Below, piece by piece: positions 12,581-27,345 of a stretch of 64,000 nucleotides of DNA. A program made the position numbers and the translations under genes. The stretch spans positions 32,417,889 to 32,481,888 of the forward strand of contig CM022672.1 of assembly GCA_012295275.1 (NCBI GenBank), in the 5' to 3' direction. Every line of letters begins with the position of its first letter. The first letter of the stretch is position 1. The notes under the pieces were generated by a model. It searched no databases. It was not told the DNA's origin and worked only from the letters and a program-made list of their open reading frames with translations. The DNA is from Chrysomallon squamiferum (Eukaryota; Mollusca; Gastropoda; Neomphalida; Peltospiridae).

Positions 12581-13381
12581 GTTTTCACTATAAAGAAATA
12601 ATAATAGTAGTAATAATATGAAATGGGGAGAGAAAGAAAAAAAGAAATTGTTCGGATCTACAACTGTAACAATTCTTACAGCTAAATAAAAATAAATAAA
12701 TAAATGAATAATAACAACAACAACAACAACAACAGCAACGACAATAATAATAACCTCATACTGAATATAAATTTAAAATGTTTCTGTGTACACGCCCTCA
12801 CAGTACAATGATCAGTTTTCTATATTTATATATAGCTATGACTTGTATACAGAAATATTTAAAAATCAAACATTTTTGTTTAAGAAATAATCAATCTAAG
12901 ATATTTTCTAACAAGCAACTAATTTCTGTTTAACGCCTCTACTGTTCGATACTGAGATCCGAGATCTAAAAATAAACAAATAAATAAAAGACAATGAAAC
13001 AAAAAAGAATAAAATCAGATAGATAAATATGTACCAAATCGTCAAAAAGATAAAAAGAAGTACATCATGTTTATACTAATGATTATTATGATGACAACAA
13101 CGACAACATCAATAATTATTATATTATCATTATTTCTACAAAAATGACATGTGTGGTCACAGTCTGGTAAAAGAAATATTTAACTGTGGGACAAATAATT
13201 TTCAAATCGGAATATAGTCATTTATATCAATTTACTCCTCGAAAAAACAACAAAATTATCCGACAATAACAAATCGAAAAAGAAACACTGTATAAGAAGA
13301 AAATAATGATAATAATAATAAAGTAAGGAAAATCAAGGAACAAGATGCGATAATTTTGAAATATACAACAATATAAAATAC

Positions 13382-13470
13382 CTTGTAATTTCAGCTTCCT
13401 GATTGACAATTTCTTATAAGCCTCTATTTTATCTCTATGAACTCAGCTACTGATCACAGATATCACCGAT
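13382..13470 (-). other. Candidate 5' UTR exon of BTB gene A
   Basis: The minus strand has a plausible acceptor (ATTCGTAG|ATCGG) and donor (TTACAAG|GTATTT) bounding 89 nt that contain no ATG. A similar segment with better splice signals lies upstream of gene B (35577-35659), sharing the GATC-rich start and an AAATT..CGATCAGGA-like end. A related sequence also lies near 12915-12970. No transcript evidence is available. Confidence 0.35.
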
Positions 13471-14038
13471 CTACGAATAAATGAAATAAAATAATATAAA
13501 ATACACTAAGCAATATGTAGAAAAAGGTGTAAATAATAAAAAAAGACCTTTAATAGGATAGTAATAGTAATAGTAGTAGTAGTAGTAGTAGTAATAATAA
13601 TAATAATAATCATAATAACAAAAACAGCATATTTAAGTCAGGATATAGAGAACATTTTTCATTTCAATTTTAAAACCCCCACTATTTGTTAGAGAACAAA
13701 CTCTGATGCAATTAGTAATAAATCAAGAAAATTGGAATCGTTAACACACAATCGAATATAAAAATGTATTCACGTTCAATATCGCTGACTACTGTCAGTT
13801 CTGCTTTGTGTTCTTTTAGTTAGGAAACCCTCCACTGATAAACACGCGACTGACGTCAAATATCTTACACGTAATCAAGGGTTACGTTTCAGTTTCAGTT
13901 TAAAATAAACAAATCGTGCTACGAGATATAGGTACGCTGATCTTATATATATCTTCTTTAAAATAAATTACATTAATACTAATTTAATAAATTAAATCCT
14001 ACTAGGTGCCATTATTTATACGTAAGTTATAAATGTAA

Positions 14039-14039
14039 T

Positions 14040-14131
<92 letters not shown>

Positions 14132-14132
14132 C
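14039..14132. repeat. (AAT)n microsatellite
   Basis: About 90 bp of AAT. A second (AAT)n run lies at 14498-14551. The region 12590-14900 otherwise holds only the upstream DNA of BTB gene A, much of it conserved with block B. Confidence 0.9.
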
Positions 14133-14175
14133 AGCAACAACGTCAACAAGAACAACAATAATAATAATAACATAA

Positions 14176-14350
14176 TTTTTACAGTATACTAAATATAAGT
14201 GTACATGTCGTATTTCTCTGATCAGGGTTGCATGACCAGTATATCAATGTAATCTAACACTGACTGTTTGCTTGTTATGTAGATCATATAAAAATAGCGT
14301 GTCACTGCTACACGAGATACACAAAGATAAACTCGCGTGTTATTTACAAT
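14176..14350 (+). promoter_or_regulatory. Conserved TATAAAA-containing block upstream of BTB genes
   Basis: The stretch with GATCATATAAAAATAGCGTGTCACTG (14282 on) recurs near 34930 and, more diverged, near 36370. The TATA-like motif reads on the plus strand, away from the minus-strand BTB genes and towards the plus-strand BTB relics at 19755 and 36430. It may be the old promoter of that lost divergent partner. This is inference; only the repeated block is seen directly. Confidence 0.3.
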
Positions 14351-14496
14351 GATCTGTCAAGTTAATTGTTAGTATACTCTCTCTCTCCATATGTGTAGAA
14401 ATAACCCGTGAAAATAAGAAATTATTTACATTTGTCAACAATGTGAGAAGATAAACAATTTCAATAAAGACAATAAACACAACCAACAAACTCGTA

Positions 14497-14554
<58 letters not shown>

Positions 14555-15059
14555 TAATTTACATGAGATAATATTATCACATCCTCTAGTGGCACCTTAC
14601 ATATACCAGATGGTAAGAAACATTTTATAGTCGGTCTAGCACATATTTGTTCATGTTTAGAATGTCTCACGCTACAACGCTGTTCGTTATGTGTATAACC
14701 ATAGCAGCGATAATGTTCATTCTTTTTTTCTTTTTTTTTTTTTGATGTTTTCCATTGTAGATGAAAACAAATACAATAACATTTTATGAATTGGCTGGAA
14801 CGGGTGATAGACCAACCAACGTTAGTTAAGAAGGAAGGAATGAACGAAGAAAGGAAGAAAGAAAGAAAGGAACACATGCAAAGAAATAAATAAGAGAAGA
14901 AATAAAAGCGTGGTCAAAATCATAATTTGCGGGGCTGTATGAAAACCCATATCTCTATAGAATACATGCAAACAGGCAGAAATATGTAACTTGACATTAG
15001 ATCCTTGAATTGTTTTGATACCGATGCAATAACTTTATTCGATAGGTTTTCCTTCGAAG

Positions 15060-15928
<869 letters not shown>

Positions 15929-17905
15929 TTTACTATTATATTTAACTTCAAAACATTCAGTTTAACAACATGTGTAAAAGGCAATTACATAAGGTTAATT
16001 ATATGTGCAAATGTTAGGGAAGAAAACGTAACAAAAAGCATGTACTGACTGAACTGCTTTGAAAGACAGCCAACTGAGATTACATGATATGAATAGTATG
16101 TACAACGAGATGACTCTTGAAGCATTATACCGTGTTTACTGCAAATTGACCCTGCACACCCTGTCCCTCTCTAACACCTAGACTACTGATTTGAAGTAAG
16201 CACTCTAATTACTTTCCTCTGACATCTCAGCCACACCCTCCGGTTCACAGATCTGTCTCCAACATTCACAAAATGATTGATGGGATACCTGTACAGTCTA
16301 AAAACCCGATATAAAGATACCACTTACTGGCATTGTAGGCATCACATGAGAGGTTTCCTTTCAATAGGAACCACTCAGAGTAGAGTACTATGTAAGATGT
16401 CTGCCACACAAGCATGCTAGTGACCCTAAGTCAGTTGACATTTCCAAACTTTTGTACAAGATGAAGAAGAGAACTAGATAAGAGACTAATATTACGTTTT
16501 CAAAAACTGAACAATTTAGAAACTGCTCACCACTATAAAGAATATGCAGGCCAAAAAAAGCTTATCGACGGAAATATAAGAACAAGTATCGTGACATTGA
16601 AAACAAGCTTCAGAATCTGAAGGTCCGTTTTCAACAGGGACACATGCCAATTCAGGACTATACCGATGCATCTTCATTCCACACTAACTTTTGAATTGTT
16701 TCAGTGTATTGATAAAGATACATATTATATCGTAAATGCAATATGTTTTTAGCGTCGAAATGAAGATACTTGATTCAGGCTATAACACGAATACAATAGG
16801 CTGAGAAAAGTTAATCCCATACGACCCAAATCCGACCTAGCCAAAACCTAATGCTGTTGAAATAGATTGATTTGGTTAGGTTTTTGACTAGATGGGAGGA
16901 CACCCACCATCCACTCTAACTAAAGAGTATAACACAAACAAATTATGAACAGACTTTATTAAAGAACATAACCTAATTACTAGGTTTATTTTTAAAATTT
17001 CTTAGAACAACGACGACGATGACAACAACAAGAACAAGAACAATAATAATAATAATTAAGTTTTCTTACCTTTGTCTTAAGAAATACAAAATTTAACACC
17101 TGCCGAAAAATGCTCATCTATTAGTCTGCAATGTGAGTCTGATATCACAGTTGTGAGTGCGGTGAAGCCGGTTATGACAGACGACACTCTGTGAGAGGAC
17201 CATACCAATTCTGATAAAGAAGGGGTGGTAGCTTTGAAATTTTCTATACTTTTCTTTCTTCTGAGAAAAAAATAATCGTGAAATTTTAAGTTCTTGTGGT
17301 ACAGTAAACAGGAGTAAAAATAAAAAGCATCTCAACATAGTTTATTTAATTTATAAAATGCTTGTTATAATTTATCACACATGTAGTAATAATGGACATA
17401 GCAAGTGGTTGTAGAACAGAGAAAGATAATTATATTTAGCAGCCAAAACTATATCTTGTTTAAACTTGAATAGTGAACTGGCGGTATTAGGTCTTTTCGT
17501 AAGATATATAGATAAACTGTACGATTAAAAAAATAAATAAAAGATACAAGATGATTATATTATTTTAATCACGTATACGCAATAGTAATAAAATAATCAT
17601 GTTTATTTCTTCTGTATTTTACGTTCATTTTTTTATTCTATTTAAAATAAATAAATAAATAAATATGTAAATACATGATTAAAGTCATGATATTACATCA
17701 TTATATACTCATAAAAAAGAATGCAAATGCCGTCATTCATCATTTAAGCACCGATTTCAGTTACAATGACAACATCATTGGTCGATAAGGGAGAAGCCGA
17801 TACTGTACTGGTAGCTATTTTCAGATGCTCTTTTAAAATCAACTTTGTACATTTATGTCGTTGTATTATATTTTTAAATAGAAAATAGTAAACAGCCTAG
17901 AGGAA

Positions 17906-18038
<133 letters not shown>

Positions 18039-18164
18039 CTATATCTCTATTTCACTAACATTATTATTAACATTATTTGCTGTTGGATCACTGTCTGTTT
18101 TTCTGTGTGTCCAATATCTTTTCCAATTTTATTTCTCATCATTAATTTCTACAAATCTCAATAC

Positions 18165-19085
18165 TGTCCCTGTCACCCTCCTCTTAGATTATTGTGAATG
18201 ACTCCCTTGTTCAAACTAACTTGAACGTGCACAGCAATCAAAAGACAAATAATAATCTCTAACGCCATCTCTAAAACACGTGTTTAAGATCTGCAGTGAG
18301 GTATGAAATTTAATCTGTAGTCACGTTTTTAATATCTCGGGTATTTCTTTTGTTATATATATATATATATATATATATTATTTAAACACACACATACATA
18401 TGCAACCACGTATGTAGAAGTTGTTGTTACTGTTCTTGTTACGTTGAAACTCATGTGTAGGTGTTGGAACTGATTTCTACGCTATTTTAGAAAGATGACG
18501 TAAAAATAAATATTTTTAGCACTGCAAACATCATATCTCTCTGCACATAGGTAACGATGAAATCAAATCGAACATATAAATAAATAAATAAATAAATAAT
18601 AAATAAAAACAAGCAAAATACAAGAAAATGAAACAAAAACTATATCCTTTTCTTGATCATCCTAAAAACACTGAAGAATCAGTACCGGCCCTGTTCTCCT
18701 CCTCTGATTATAGTCAATCAGTCCCTTGCTCAAACTAACTTGAGCGTGCACAAAAAAGATAATGCCAGATATGATTTTACCCACCGGGGTTTAAAATACC
18801 CGTCGACAGACCTAAGGTGAGGTATCCAGTTTCGTATCTTGTCGCGTTTTCGAGATATCAGTTAATATGTTTTGTTCTTTGTATGTATTAATGAGAGAGG
18901 GGGACAAAGAACACAAAATCAACAACTGTATTAATAACGACTTGAGATGAAATATGAATTCTAACACCGCGGTTTAAAGCATGTGTCTCTAGACCTCCAG
19001 TGAGGTAATCAGTTTCGTATCTAGGCACGTTTTTGAGATATCAGTCATTATATTTTGTTCTTTCTATGTATTAATGAGACAGGTC
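18165..19085. repeat. Three diverged copies of an unknown repeat
   Basis: Copies lie at about 18165-18355, 18680-18895 and 18930-19085. They share AACTAACTTGA.CGTGCACA (first two copies only), the CAGTGAGGTAT/CAGTGAGGTAA core, CACGTTTTTGAGATATCAG-like sequence and a TTTTGTTCTTT.TATGTATTAATGAGA end (last two copies). No coding potential is seen. They could be SINE or MITE relics or old local duplications. Confidence 0.6.
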
Positions 19086-19138
19086 AAAGAACATCTTTCA
19101 TATCTGTGAATAGAAAATTCTATGCAATGCGTCATGCA

Positions 19139-19194
<56 letters not shown>
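19139..19194. repeat. (AAT)n microsatellite
   Basis: About 56 bp of AAT followed by AGCAAC repeats. Confidence 0.9.
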
Positions 19195-19195
<1 letters not shown>

Positions 19196-19324
19196 GCAGC
19201 AACAACAACAACAACTCAACAGCAACAAAAAATAAATAATTACAATAATAATAACAATAAGAAAGTAAGAGAAACAACACAAAAACAACGACTGTAATAA
19301 TAAGGGTTGAGGCACCCTAGAGAT

Positions 19325-19683
<359 letters not shown>

Positions 19684-19754
19684 TTTTATCTTCCTCTTTA
19701 TCTTTTCATTATTTGGTGGATTATTTTCTGCTGTACTTGTTGAATGGTTATGTT

Positions 19755-20092
19755 TTGGTGAAGTAGATGAGGTCATTACTTTCTGTGGGAATGAAAATGC
19801 TTTATTTTGCAGATTTCAATAGTACGGTTAGGTGAAACCTCGAAGTCAGAGTCTTCGTCAGTGTCAAGAACAGACAAAATACTGGACGGGTCTACACTGA
19901 CACTGCAGTGAAAATTACTAAGACGCTGAATACAGCTTCTGTGTTAATATTCACGAGGCTACACGTGGCGTGAAGCTGATGGATAATCAGAAATCGTTGT
20001 AGATTCTTCATTGTATATACAGTGACAGACGACTTTGTTTAGATATAACACACGGACAAATACATGCTTTGCTATTTTTAGTATAAAAAACA
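19755..20092 (+). pseudogene. BTB-BACK-PHR pseudogene C (PHR domain remnant)
   Basis: The plus strand aligns with the coding strand of the last third of BTB genes A and B. It contains the GATGAGGTCATTACTTTCTG stretch (ITFS region), CAGATTTCAATAGTACGGTTA (GFQLYGY region) and AAAACAGACAAAATACTGGACGG-like sequence. It then has a deletion of about 60 bp, GCTGAATACAGCTTCTGTGTTAAT (EYSLFVN region), and the closing HGQIHALLFLV plus TAA at 20090-20092. Several frameshifts and deletions make it non-coding. The following 20093-20400 matches the 3' UTR of gene A (AACAGCATCGTTCAAACAATG, then a GATGACGTCAT block). The BTB, BACK and early PHR parts are missing, replaced by the hairpin microsatellite. Confidence 0.8.
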
Positions 20093-20815
20093 GCATCGTT
20101 CAAACAATGTCAATTTTACTCATCACTTATTTTTAGTTATTTATTCATTTAATTTTTGGCGTTTGGAATTTGTGAAGACGTCAGGCAGCAGTGATGACGT
20201 CATACGCACTTCGTTTAATTTGAAACTTCTTTTTATAGATTGTTTTGTGCCATACATGTAAAATCAATATAAACATCTCATTGCTTTATTATTTATTTAT
20301 TTGATATTTGTTTATTCATTTATTTTTAATACTTTTTTCAGTTTGTATATGAAACATAATATGTAGATCAATTATAAAAGTGTTTGTAATTATATTACAC
20401 ATGATAGTATTAACTATTTCTTGGTTCATTTATGCATCTATCTATCTCTCTATCTAATACATCCGCTGTTTCAACTGATCCCATATATAATATAGCAAAC
20501 TATACCATAGGCCCCTACTATTGGCTAGTTACAGAAGTAACCACCCACCCCACTCAGTCCACGTCCACTATTTTCATAGCTTTACACACAACATAAATAT
20601 ACCTTAATGTTTGAATAGGCAGTCAGATGTATCGTCGAAACAAAGGGAATCTTGCCAACAGTATCAGAAACTAGTGTAAATATCTTTAAACTGTAATTTA
20701 ACTGTATGTATGTCCCGAAAACATGAGTCAAAGTTTTAGCCACTAGACGTATGTGATTCAGACTCAGAGTAAGTTTAAATATCGCGTCTTCGAGATTTTA
20801 TATGAACAGGTTATT

Positions 20816-21330
20816 TTATATCGGAAGTAGTGTCAATCGTTCTGAAACGTCGCATTCGATGCTCAACAACGTCAGCATATTTAAACGTTTTTCTCCCATC
20901 GTCTTTCTTTGTGCAGTTTTTATGCGGCGCAGTTTGGAAAACGAGTGTTCCTCCGTGCAGTTTGTAATCACCAAACACAAATACATGCGTAGCATTAATT
21001 CAATATTAGGTAAACATGATTGCATGTTGTGATCGCTGATGAGACGGTACATGAGCAGCTCCAGTGTCTCGTCGCCTGTCATCGCCGTGCTGTCCTCATC
21101 ATCAGCTGCAGCATCTGACTGAGAAGCACTCGGATCAGAAGTGCCACGAACAATAGTTTGTCGCATTGGCCTGTAAATCATTTGGATACTTGTTAATGAC
21201 AGCCAGCGCCGATTTTGACAGATGTTCGTTGGATACTGACCGTAAATGTCGGAAGAATCCAAACTTGTTACTGATTTCTTCATCTGCTTGCAAACGTTTC
21301 TTCAGTATTTGCGAAAAAGCAACTAATGAA
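20816..21330 (-). pseudogene. hAT transposase C-terminal (dimerisation) relic, ZMYM1-like
   Basis: The minus strand reads LPNIELMLRMYLCLVITNC, then TEEHSFSKLRRIKTAQRKTM and RLNMLTLLSIECDV. This matches the hAT-family dimerisation motif, in which an E-SFSKL core is followed by R..L..LSIE. Upstream, in another frame, are QILKKRLQADEEISNKFGFF and SVSNEHLSKSALAVINKYPN (about 21150-21310), matching the preceding region of ZMYM1-like hAT proteins. At least one frameshift separates them and the rest of the gene is absent, so it is a truncated fossil. Confidence 0.75.
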
Positions 21331-21539
21331 CTAAGTGTGGTTCACTGGCTAGTCAGAAAAGCAAATTTCAACAACAAAACTGTTCATAAACGTACATCTA
21401 CACGAAAAAAAATACCAAAGGCTATAGTCAAAAGGTTGTAGCTGATACCCAGCTTTTTGATTAAAAAAAAACAACACCTGAAAGCCTCTCAAAGCATGCC
21501 ATTCGTACCATTTTCTACATCTGCTACGTTGTAAATCCG

Positions 21540-21542
<3 letters not shown>

Positions 21543-21596
<54 letters not shown>

Positions 21597-21650
21597 GACA
21601 AAAAAACCTACCTTATCTATAAAAAGTATTTCTCTTACTATTTTTGTTTA

Positions 21651-21731
<81 letters not shown>
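21543..21731. repeat. (CA)n and (TC)n microsatellites
   Basis: (CA)n at 21543-21594 and (TC)n at 21655-21731 with about 60 bp between. From 21735 to 22960 the DNA is AT-rich without recognisable content. Confidence 0.95.
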
Positions 21732-21734
<3 letters not shown>

Positions 21735-22965
21735 GAATAAAGAACATTTCAAATTTACTAATATGTCTGATATTTTCTAATACATAATCAGGAATTATTA
21801 TAAATCTGTATAAATAGTACATCATTTAATGTGATTTTTGTAACAAATATGAGTTTCAACAAAGACTAAATAAACATTGCTAATCACAATTTGTTTCAGA
21901 TCCTTGTATATAATTACATATCTCAGGAAAATATAATAAATACATATTCTTAATGGAAAATAACTTCACTGATTCAATGTTAGGACACTGAAAGGCCTAA
22001 TCATCATATACTGAACAGGTGGGAAACATATTTAAAACATCAATCAAAATTAGGTTTATCTTTTCTTAAATTTATTATTTTATGTTGAACAGAAATATTA
22101 TTTTATTACATCAATTTTCTGGAACCCTTTGAAAAACTTTCCACATTATTATTTTTGTCACATTGATAATAAATTAACAAAACTCCTCTGACCAGTGTCT
22201 GATGAATCTAAAGCACACAGACATTTTTTTATTAAAACAATATTTGTAAATTAAATAATAGTTTTATTAGAGGCTGCATCAATAATTTTTCTTTATATAT
22301 GTGTATATATATATATATATATATTAAAAGGTTAACAGTGCAGAAGTTCACATCAACTCCAAGCACCAAACAGTATCAGTGACTATAACAGTTGTTGTCT
22401 TCTCGCGGTACTGCAGTCTGGTATGTTTTCCCAATCTACACATCATTCTGTGACACATGAGATTTTAAAGTTGAGTGTGTTTCTCTTAGGCTGACATTTT
22501 CACTTCTGTTTTGACAGCATGAAGAAATTATCCTGACAGACTGAGTAAATGTTTATCTCTCTTACTGACTAGATAAAATGGTGAAATCTGTTTTGTACAG
22601 CTACTAATATATAAGTTAATGTACCAAAACTATGTAAATAAAAATATTAAATGAAAAATAGAACACAAAATAATTTGAAATATTTATTTCAACAAGAATA
22701 CAAGTTAATATCAAAAGTACTTTTTCATATAAAAAAACTTAATTTTAGAAAAATGTCATAAAAAATCCTTACATAAAAATTGAAAAGCATTATATAAAAT
22801 ATTTCTGAACTCTTAAATTAAAAATGTTTTAAAATGTTTCATACGGTTTTTAAGATGAGAGGCAACGGTGCTGTAAAACATAAAAAAATAAAATAAAATA
22901 CCAAGATTTCTGATCTATCCAACAAAAGTATAATAATAAAATATACAAAATGAAATAAAAAAATA

Positions 22966-24101
22966 ACCAGATATTTGTTTACAAAAAAGTTAAAAGCTCA
23001 ATAAATAACTTGTAATCTGAAAATTATTGATTCAGAAAATTTATAATTTCTGATTTTATCTTCCGAACACACAAAATTATCTACTTCCATTTTTTGTTTT
23101 ATTACGATACATTTATTGGGTAAATCTTTACTAGAAGTCTTGGTGTTCTTTGTTATTTTATATTTGGTATAGATAATTCAGTAGATTTAAAAAATAAAAT
23201 AAAATAAGAAATACGAAAAATAAAACAGAAAAATGAAATTATCTCCCATGGGCCAAACACCTTTATATAAAATGTGTATTTTATTTTCAAAGCAGTAATC
23301 AAGTATTTCTAACATAAATCATTTTTAAAAATAAAAGTCTTTTTCACAGACCTGACTGAACTTGCTGCTGTGTCTGGTCCAAACATTATATGTATATAGG
23401 TCTGTATGTAACTATATCTTGTATGAACAACATTGCGACTTCCAATCTGAAATCACAGATTCACAGTTTTATAAATTATTCACTAAGTGTAGTCCATGAC
23501 TCACACAAGTCATGTTTTTAAACTTTTGTTTGGTACCAGATATTTGTTTACAAAAAAGTTAAAAGCTCAATAAATAACTTGTAATCTGAAAATTATTGAT
23601 TCAGAAAATTTATAATTTCTGATTTTATCTTCCGAAACACACAAAATTATCTACTTCCATTTTTTGTATTATTACGATACATTTATTGGGTAAATCTTTA
23701 CTAGAAGTCTTGGTGTTCTTTGTTATTTTATATTTGGTATAGATAATTCAGTAGATTTAAAAAATAAAATAAAATAAGAAATACGAAAAATAAAACAGAA
23801 AAATGAAATTATCTCCCATGGGCCAAACACCTTTATATAAAATGTGTATTTTATTTTCAAAGCAGTAATCAAGTATTTCTAACATAAATCATTTTTAAAA
23901 ATAAAAGTCTTTTTCACAGACCTGACTGAACTTGCTGCTGTGTCTGGTCCAAACATTATGTATATAGGTCTGTATGTAACTATATCTTGTATGAACAACA
24001 TTGCGACTTCCAATCTGAAATCACAGATTCACAGTTTTATAAATTATTCACTAAGTGTAGTCCATGACTCACACAAGTCATGTTTTTAAACTTTTGTTTG
24101 G
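22966..24101 (+). repeat. 569-bp perfect-looking tandem duplication
   Basis: 22966-23534 is followed immediately by 23535-24101, almost identical: both start ACCAGATATTTGTTTAC and end CTTTTGTTTGGT. Differences are only a few bases, such as an ATGT indel near 23390/23958. The unit is AT-rich and has no ORF. Confidence 0.95.
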
Positions 24102-24958
24102 TGTGGATGTTTCTAGAAATTCTCAGTATTCTTCAAGCATTCAGCTTCTTTTTTTCTTTTTTTTTTGTTGTTGAAATGTTTCATCTTCTGCTTGCTTTGT
24201 TCAATGTGATCAGAAAATTTGAAAAACTTGGAGGCAAACTCAAAACGCCATTTAGAATGAACAGATGATTATCATTAACACTTCTCAGTATAAAGAAACC
24301 TGAAATATTTAAAACAAAAATAAATGTGTTTTTATTAAAACTAAAATAATATTCAGAATTGTATAAACGGTATTAATATGTCCTGATTATAAAATTTGCC
24401 TCTGAATGTGGATTATAGAATTTGACGTGTAAAATGAAGACTAGATAAAAATCAAATCTGATATTTTGTGACTTAATAGTAGAGAGCTGAGCTGAGAAGT
24501 AACAGATTGTAGTATCAATCTTGATTTGTGCAGTCTGTTACTCATGTATTAAAAAATGTACACTGAAAACTGAACATAAAAATAGCTGACTTAATTAACA
24601 GTGAAAATGTAGAGGGTTTTCCTCTCACACTGTCATTATCAAAAATAATAATTAATAACTGATTAATAACTAATTAATCATCTGAAACAGACAATTTAGA
24701 ATTATTTTTCAAATTTCATGGTTACTGAAAGGCCCAAGGGAAAAGTTCATTAAAAATTGTGAGAGAAAAGTTTACATTTATTTATCAGTTAAGCAGACAG
24801 TTCAACTAACATGATTTGAAGAATCTGCTGTAAATAGATTTAGTAACTCTCTATACAACATCAGATTGTGTCCAAAAAATCAGACATGACATTCAAACAT
24901 TTAAAACAAAAATGTCAGTAATAGTATTACAAATGCAATGTACATACACTTTACTTAC

Positions 24959-25098
24959 CAATCACTCAGCCTGTTAAAACAGCACTGATATAAAACATCT
25001 GATTGTCTGTGACTGTCCTGTGATTTCTTTGCTGTAAGAATCTTCTGTAAATAGATTTTGTACTCTGTAGTGATTCTTACATAACATCCACCTTGTTT
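24959..25098 (-). other. Candidate orphan exon
   Basis: The minus strand has an acceptor (TTTTATTTTCAG|AAACAAGG), a strong donor (GATTG|GTAAGT) and an open frame throughout the 140 nt, beginning KQGGCYVRITTEYKIYLQKI and ending NRLSD. A diverged partial copy ending in the same donor context lies near 25690-25745, but it contains a stop. I recognise no domain. It could be one exon of an unseen gene or a chance ORF in duplicated AT-rich DNA. Confidence 0.25.
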
Positions 25099-26129
25099 CT
25101 GAAAATAAAACATTAATTGTACTTTTTTGTAGAATGACTATAATAATTTTATTTCTTCATTTGAACTTGGAATGATGTTTTCAACTAATATATATGTAGA
25201 GTGAAATAAAATTGTATTTATTAAAATATTTCTTGTTGTTCCTGCAGTTTTGATTATCTGGGGATGTGTGTGTTTAACACAAGTTTGAACAAACCAAGTC
25301 AGAAGCTTTAAGTTTGAATCTAATAAATTTAAAAATAAAATATACTTTCTTTTATTTTTATATATATTTTTTTAAATTGATAACAAATAAAATCTATAAT
25401 CTTCATCTTATTCTTAATTTTAAATTCAAACTTTCTAAAATACATTTTCAGTTGGCTATTTCCTCTTACAGCTATGTTATCACAGTTGCTAAATCAATGA
25501 CAAGGTCTGTATTTATATTTGCCTCTACATACATCATTATTTACAAATGAACACAAAAATTATATATAATAATAATATTAAAACATTCTCAGGTGAAATT
25601 AAGTAATTTATTATTTTAAATTTAATGTTTATAAAACATTAAAAACAAGAGAAATGTTAGAATTACAAATGTAATGTACACACAATTTACTTACCAATCA
25701 CTGAGTCTGTTAACTAGCACTGGACGTGTGATGTAAAACATCTGATAGTAACAGTATTACAAATCTATTTTTATCATTTCAATTCAGAGTAATATTTTCA
25801 ACAGTAAACAAGTACAGTTAATTTAAATTAAATAAAATTAAGTGAAATTGCATTTCAGCATCTCATCTACACCTATCATTATTTACAAATAAACAATAAA
25901 ATTATATATAATAATATTAATATCAAAACATTGAGTAATTTATTATTTTAAAGTTTATAAAATCTGGTAGTAAACTGAATTACCTGTCCATTATACCCAG
26001 CATCTGTTTACAAACATGTTGAGTACATCTGAGTGTCTGAGTCTGTACAAATTTCTCTTAACAGTCAGGACTGGAGAAGTGTGTGTTCTTCACTGAACTG
26101 TGCACTACACACATGGTCAAGTGGTTACT

Positions 26130-26910
26130 CTGTAAAGTAATAAATTACATTTATCATTGATAAACCATAACAATAAAATGAGTTAACCTAAAAAATTAAC
26201 ATTTATTATTGATAACTCTAATAAATAAAATTATAGTTAACTAAAAAAAAGAAGTATTCAATTTATCATTGGTAATCTCTGGAAACAAAAACAAATTACT
26301 ATTCAAATATCACCTAAAATATTAAAATTACAGATTATTTAGTCAGAATAAATTTATTTTTCTCAGATTTTTCTGTTTTTTATTATTGTTCATAATAACC
26401 AACAAAAAGGAATTTGAAAGCTTCATTTTTTTTCAGTTTAGTAACAAAACTTTCATTGTGTCAAACATTTTTCTTAAAAAAGATTATTTCCCATAAATAA
26501 AACAAAAAACAACAAAAAAAAATCTTTAGGATGGATCAAAAGTAATTTATTTTATTTATCCATAATTTTACTTCTTTCTGTTTTTAAAAACAATAAATTC
26601 ATTTTCTTGTTTTTTTTTTTTCATCTTCAAAACAGGATGTTTGATGTAAAATTTGTTTTATAATAATTATGGATGTTTAATGTTATACTAGCTTAATCAG
26701 ATCTGTAATACCAATACAAAAAATGAATTTCAAACCTCTGGTTTGTATAAAACATTCTGCACAGCCAATATGGACACAACTGTGATAATTCCAAGTGAAA
26801 TGACATGATAAACATCTTGGACAATATGGACTCCAGTGGAAGTTCAGCTATCTGTAAATACAAAATAAATATATAACAAATATACATGATTAATAGTTGT
26901 AAAAGATTTT
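26130..26910. repeat. Dispersed duplicate, copy 1 (of 28511-29275)
   Basis: About 780 bp matches 28511-29275 in the same orientation at high identity, from CTGTAAAGT to TAATAGTTGTAAAAGATTT. It includes an ACAATATGGACTCCAGTGGA block that reads on the minus strand after TTTACAG. No frame is convincingly conserved between the copies, so I call no gene. Confidence 0.85.
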
Positions 26911-27345
26911 ACAACAAGAACAACAACAACAACAATAATAACAATAACAACTGTAATTTACTTGAAAATACCAGCATGAATTCTATTAGCTAATATATAT
27001 ATAATATATATAAATGTCTTTCACACATAATAAAATTTAAATGAATTATTAAACATACCTATCCACTTCATAACAGCAAGATTATTAAAAATGTATATAT
27101 ACATATATATTTTTAAATATTACTTAGCGAAATACATATATAGGCCTATATTGTATATTATACTGTAACTGTACACACTGTAATATAGGGCTTGAAATGG
27201 CCAAAGTTCAGTTTGGGCGACTTGACCTGTTTATCCATAAAGTATAAGTTATAATACAAGAGCCACTATTAATTACTTTATCTCAAATATTGATTTCACA
27301 TAAAAGGTTTGCTCGTAGTTCGATAAATTGGACGTACCGGCTTAC

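Larger units (their letters stand above)
8600..14880. repeat. Paralogous block A (duplicate of 30600-36400)
   Basis: Long stretches on both sides of BTB gene A align colinearly with those around BTB gene B. Examples are CGTCATACGTATTTATTTAG (8641 and 30651), GTGCACGCGGTAGTCTAATTAC (about 10160 and 31446), the 3' UTR region near 10900-11080 (32430-32640), and the upstream region to about 13340 (34830). A has an extra insertion of about 0.9 kb (about 9090-9980) containing a FLYWCH/MULE fossil. B carries an additional local copy of the 14176-14880 segment. Confidence 0.85.

Noticed and set aside
20200-20215. GTGATGACGTCAT as a CRE-type promoter element
   Set aside because: The same block sits in the 3' UTR regions of genes A and B, so it is inherited 3' UTR sequence rather than a promoter.
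26693-26887. Minus-strand ORF starting MYICYIFILYLQIAELPLES, or an alternative-frame membrane segment
   Set aside because: The duplicate at 29.1 kb shows substitutions without respect to any frame, and the membrane-like frame has an in-frame stop near its start.
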